Source: Alteromonas sp. V450 (lineage in GTDB: Bacteria > Pseudomonadota > Gammaproteobacteria > Enterobacterales > Alteromonadaceae). Taken from it: a stretch of 64,000 bases of DNA. The notes under the pieces are model-generated. The model saw only the letters and a list, made by a program, of their open reading frames with translations, had not been told where the DNA came from and did no database searches. The stretch spans positions 3,100,001-3,164,000 of the forward strand of contig NZ_MODU01000004.1 of NCBI RefSeq assembly GCF_001885075.1. The letters are read 5' to 3'. Numbering within the stretch: position 1 is the first letter of the stretch; each line of letters begins with the position of its first letter. Shown one piece after another: positions 61,217 through 64,000 of the stretch. The position numbers and the translations under genes are program-made.

Positions 61217-61828
61217 ATGCCGATTCAGCTAAAGCATTAGATTTTTCGACTCGCAATGCGGTGGTATTCATATTGTTTCTTAGCCACATGCTACGCACAC
61301 CGCCCGCGCTAATATCAACACCTAAGGCTTCACAGAGCTTCATCGCGACTTTCTGCTGACCAAGGTGAGGGTGTTCAATGGAGAATTGCATAACGGCGTC
61401 TTCTATTGCCTTATCCACACAGTTTTTGTGCCGTAGATTAGGTGCTTCTTGGCGTTTTAATGCTTCAGGGCCACCTTGCTTAACTAGTCTTAAGTGCCGG
61501 TGAATTGTATCTCGTGATACGCCACTTTGGCGTGATGCAGCGCTGAAGCTTCCGAGTTTTTCGATTAACGCTAATACTTCAAGTTTCTTCTGTACTGCCA
61601 AGTCCTCTGATGCGAGTTTGCTTGGTTCATTAACTTCAGAGATCTTGAGTTTGCGGCCAGCGAAGTGAGCGGTAAACCCTTTTTTACTCGTGTTCCTTAT
61701 CTCGATTTTCTGATTGGCAATGGAGTGCTTGCGCGGTGCATCTATTAAATAGAACTTGTTGCCATAACTGAAGGTATGGTCGTTACGTATTTTACGGTAG
61801 TCTTTAATGACGCAGATAAAGCCAAATT
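61215..61828 (-). pseudogene. transposase-like remnant with HTH, next to the glmS 3' end
   Basis: A minus-strand frame is open from the glmS 3' end to 61215. Its first part (NDHTFSYGNKFYLIDAP, KGFTAHFAGRKLKISE) resembles the C-terminal beta domain of ISNCY/IS481-type transposases. Then comes a helix-turn-helix (EKLGSFSAASRQSGVSRDTI) and an IS481-like segment (HPHLGQQKVAMKLCEALGVD). The only start is a TTG at 61601 (128 residues) with poor spacing to its ribosome site. The catalytic DDE core is absent. The unusual order of domains suggests joined fragments of one or two elements, truncated at the junction with glmS. Confidence 0.55.
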
Positions 61829-61831
61829 CGC

Positions 61832-63664
61832 CTACTCCACCGTTACCGACTTTGCCAAGTTTCTAGGCTGGTCAACGTCCGTACCTTTAATTAACGCCAC
61901 ATAGTAGCTCAATAGCTGTAGCGGCAAGGTATAAATGATAGGTGCAATTGGCTCGTCGCAGTGCGGTACGTCGATAACGCGCATGGTCTCGTCCCCTGCA
62001 AAGGCGGCATCTTTATCGGCAAACACGTACATAATACCGCCACGTGCGCGCACTTCTTCAACGTTCGACTTTAGCTTTTCGAGCAGTTCGTTATTTGGTG
62101 CAACCACAATTACAGGCATTTCATCGTCGATCAGCGCTAATGGGCCGTGCTTCAATTCACCCGACGCATAGGCTTCGGCATGAATGTAAGAAATTTCTTT
62201 TAGCTTAAGCGCCCCTTCCATGGCGATAGGGTATTGGTCACCACGGCCTAGGAACAAGCTGTGGTGCTTATCGGCAAACTCTTCCGCTAAATCTTCAATA
62301 CCGCCTGTAATCGCTAAGGTTTCTTCAAGCTTTGCCGGTAAGCTGTGAAGCGCAGAAACGATGGCTTTGCTGTCGGCCTCGGCCATACCGTTTTCTTTGC
62401 CCAATGCGAGGGTTAGCATGAGGAAAGCCGCGAGCTGTGTGGTAAAGGCTTTGGTCGACGCTACGCCAATTTCCGCGCCAGCGCGGGTCATAAATGCCAG
62501 ATCTGATTCGCGAACCAATGACGAGCCCTGAACATTACAAATGGTTAAACTAGACATATACCCCAACTCTTTTGCCAAGCGAAGTGCGGCTAGCGTATCG
62601 GCTGTTTCACCTGATTGAGAAATGGTAATGAGTAGGCTGTTTGGGTGCACTACCGATTTACGGTAACGAAACTCTGATGCAATTTCTACGTTGCATGACA
62701 CATTAGCATACTGCTCTAGCCAGTAGCGTGCCGTCATACCTGCGTGGTAGCTAGTCCCACAGGCAATGATTTGTACATGCTGTACTTTTTTGAATATGTC
62801 ATCAGCACCTTTACCAAATACATCAGCGGTAAGACCGTTTTCGTCAATACGATCTTTAAGCGCATTACGCACAACGGTTGGCTGCTCGTGAATTTCTTTA
62901 AGCATGTAGTGGCGATAACCCGCTTTGTCACCCGCATCGTGCTCTACATTTGACTCAATCACTTCACGCTCAATAGCGTTACCGTCTTTGTCAAATATTC
63001 TAACTTCGCGACGAGTTATCTCTGCCACATCGCCTTCTTCGAGAAAAATAAAACGACGGGTAACCGGCAGAAGTGCCATCTGGTCTGACGCAATAAAGTT
63101 TTCGCCAAGCCCTAGGCCTATAACTAGCGGGCTGCCCGAGCGTGCAACCACTACGCGGCTTGGATCTTCTTTATCCATGATGACGGTGCCATAAGCACCG
63201 TGAAAAGTTTTGACCGCGCTTTGTACTGCATCTAGCAAGGCTTTGCCCGACTTTAGTTCTTCATGCACTGTGTGAGCAATGGTTTCAGTGTCTGTGTCGC
63301 TAGTAAAGGTGTAGCCTTGCTCTTTTAGCTGCGCTTTTAAGCTGACGTAGTTTTCAATAATGCCGTTGTGCACTACAGCAACACGATCAGTTGAGAAATG
63401 AGGGTGTGCGTTCGCTTCTGTCACCCCACCGTGCGTTGCCCAACGGGTATGGGCAATACCTGTCGTGCCAAGTGCTTCTCCTTCTGCTACCGCATCAGCC
63501 AGCGCCTGAACTTTACCAGTACGGCGAATGCGAGTAAGCGTGCCATCGTTTTGCAACAGCGCAACACCAGCTGAATCATAGCCGCGATACTCTAACCTTT
63601 TTAACCCTTCTAGAAGAATTTCTACCACGTTACGCTCAGCAACAGCGCCAACAATTCCACACAT
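61832..63664 (-). CDS. glmS: glutamine-fructose-6-phosphate aminotransferase
   Basis: 610 residues, full length. The N-terminal glutaminase domain starts [20 protein letters not shown] (Cys after Met is the nucleophile) and contains [18 protein letters not shown]. Two SIS domains follow ([60 protein letters not shown]), ending [11 protein letters not shown], the conserved GlmS tail. It makes glucosamine-6-phosphate, the first step toward UDP-GlcNAc. GGAGAA precedes the ATG. A DeoR-family gene ends two bases upstream, so the pair is one operon. The 3' end of glmS is the well-known Tn7 attachment region. Confidence 0.98.
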   Translation of the reverse strand: MCGIVGAVAERNVVEILLEGLKRLEYRGYDSAGVALLQNDGTLTRIRRTGKVQALADAVAEGEALGTTGIAHTRWATHGGVTEANAHPHFSTDRVAVVHNGIIENYVSLKAQLKEQGYTFTSDTDTETIAHTVHEELKSGKALLDAVQSAVKTFHGAYGTVIMDKEDPSRVVVARSGSPLVIGLGLGENFIASDQMALLPVTRRFIFLEEGDVAEITRREVRIFDKDGNAIEREVIESNVEHDAGDKAGYRHYMLKEIHEQPTVVRNALKDRIDENGLTADVFGKGADDIFKKVQHVQIIACGTSYHAGMTARYWLEQYANVSCNVEIASEFRYRKSVVHPNSLLITISQSGETADTLAALRLAKELGYMSSLTICNVQGSSLVRESDLAFMTRAGAEIGVASTKAFTTQLAAFLMLTLALGKENGMAEADSKAIVSALHSLPAKLEETLAITGGIEDLAEEFADKHHSLFLGRGDQYPIAMEGALKLKEISYIHAEAYASGELKHGPLALIDDEMPVIVVAPNNELLEKLKSNVEEVRARGGIMYVFADKDAAFAGDETMRVIDVPHCDEPIAPIIYTLPLQLLSYYVALIKGTDVDQPRNLAKSVTVE

Positions 63665-63666
63665 AA

Positions 63667-64000
63667 TTATTCTCCGCTCGGCGATGCAATAAGCACGGTC
63701 ACGCCTTGATTTTCAATATTAAGTTTGTCTTGTTCACTAATGCCTTCATCAGTGATCAAAACAGAAATGTTTTTCCAGCTCAGCTCTAGGTTAGGCATTT
63801 TATGCGTTAATTTCTTAGAACTGGCTACTATAACCACTTTACTGGCAGCCGCAGCCATTGCGCGGGTTACACCAATAAGCTCATTGAAGGTAGTCGTACC
63901 TCTATTTACATCTATGCCCGCAGCACCAATAAATGCAATGTCAAAACTATAAGCACTAACTAACTGTTCAGCCATGGCGCCCTGAAACGACTGAGATTGC
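63667..64000 (-). CDS. DeoR/GlpR-family regulator, C-terminal part
   Basis: The gene runs off the right edge; about 110 C-terminal residues are visible. [19 protein letters not shown] and [19 protein letters not shown] are the sugar-phosphate-binding (DeoRC) part of DeoR-family repressors. The N-terminal helix-turn-helix lies outside. Placed directly before glmS with a 2-base gap, it is probably an amino-sugar-responsive regulator of glmS, like the GlmR-type regulators known upstream of glmS in other gammaproteobacteria. Confidence 0.88.
   Translation of the reverse strand, partial: QSQSFQGAMAEQLVSAYSFDIAFIGAAGIDVNRGTTTFNELIGVTRAMAAAASKVVIVASSKKLTHKMPNLELSWKNISVLITDEGISEQDKLNIENQGVTVLIASPSGE

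Noticed and set aside
61600..61900. Tn7 transposon at the glmS attachment site
   Set aside because: No tnsABCDE-like genes or Tn7 end repeats are visible; only a remnant of a different transposase type is present.

Overview
This window looks like chromosome of a marine gammaproteobacterium of the Alteromonas type (order Alteromonadales). That rests on overall gene content (DeoR-glmS pair, FadL, DUF2721, CsbD, DUF3570/DUF4266, many TonB/ExbD-type and outer-membrane proteins) and moderate GC; no marker gene settles the species. I see no tRNA, rRNA or CRISPR array.

1-21.2 kb. A tightly packed leftward operon of about 15 genes runs from a heme-binding, beta-propeller lipoprotein (11588-14302), through two small beta-barrels, a TlpA thioredoxin, DUF4266 and DUF3570 proteins, five TPR or exported proteins, to a TolQ/ExbB-like channel protein and two TolR/ExbD-like proteins, the last cut by the window edge. 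One TolQ plus two TolR, TPR lipoproteins and small outer-membrane barrels recall the AglRQS/Glt envelope machine of myxobacterial gliding. The redox genes, a divergent trio (two CXXCH lipo/exported proteins and a Tat-exported DUF1501-like protein) and an ApbE flavin transferase suggest an added extracytoplasmic redox function. The DUF3570 protein carries a DxxSGAS motif that matches the ApbE flavinylation site.

21.2-30.8 kb. A probable CsrB-like regulatory RNA with many GGA motifs and a strong terminator, an MFS transporter, a Fur-box-controlled siderophore-interacting protein, a CsbD stress protein, an intact IS3-family element with a -1 frameshift signal, then an ECF sigma/anti-sigma/lipoprotein operon divergent from a subtilisin-like protease, and an outer-membrane barrel.

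30.8-54.8 kb. Mostly ordinary housekeeping and accessory genes: a valine-tetrad repeat protein, ArfB ribosome rescue, hydrolases, an orphan ParS/Xre-type antitoxin, a CBS protein, cytochrome b561-YceI, type II NADH dehydrogenase, a TonB receptor, a lipoprotein nucleosidase, a 273-bp MITE-like repeat, LysR, FadL, a diguanylate cyclase, a hybrid histidine kinase with its own periplasmic binding protein, a luciferase-like oxidoreductase and a secreted peptidase.

54.8-64 kb. Downstream of glmS lies a patch of broken and unknown genes: an IS91 transposase with an internal stop, two gene remnants (serine hydrolase, membrane protein), unrecognised lipoprotein and membrane genes and a transposase remnant touching the glmS 3' end. 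This looks like an insertion hotspot. The window ends in a DeoR-family regulator just upstream of glmS.
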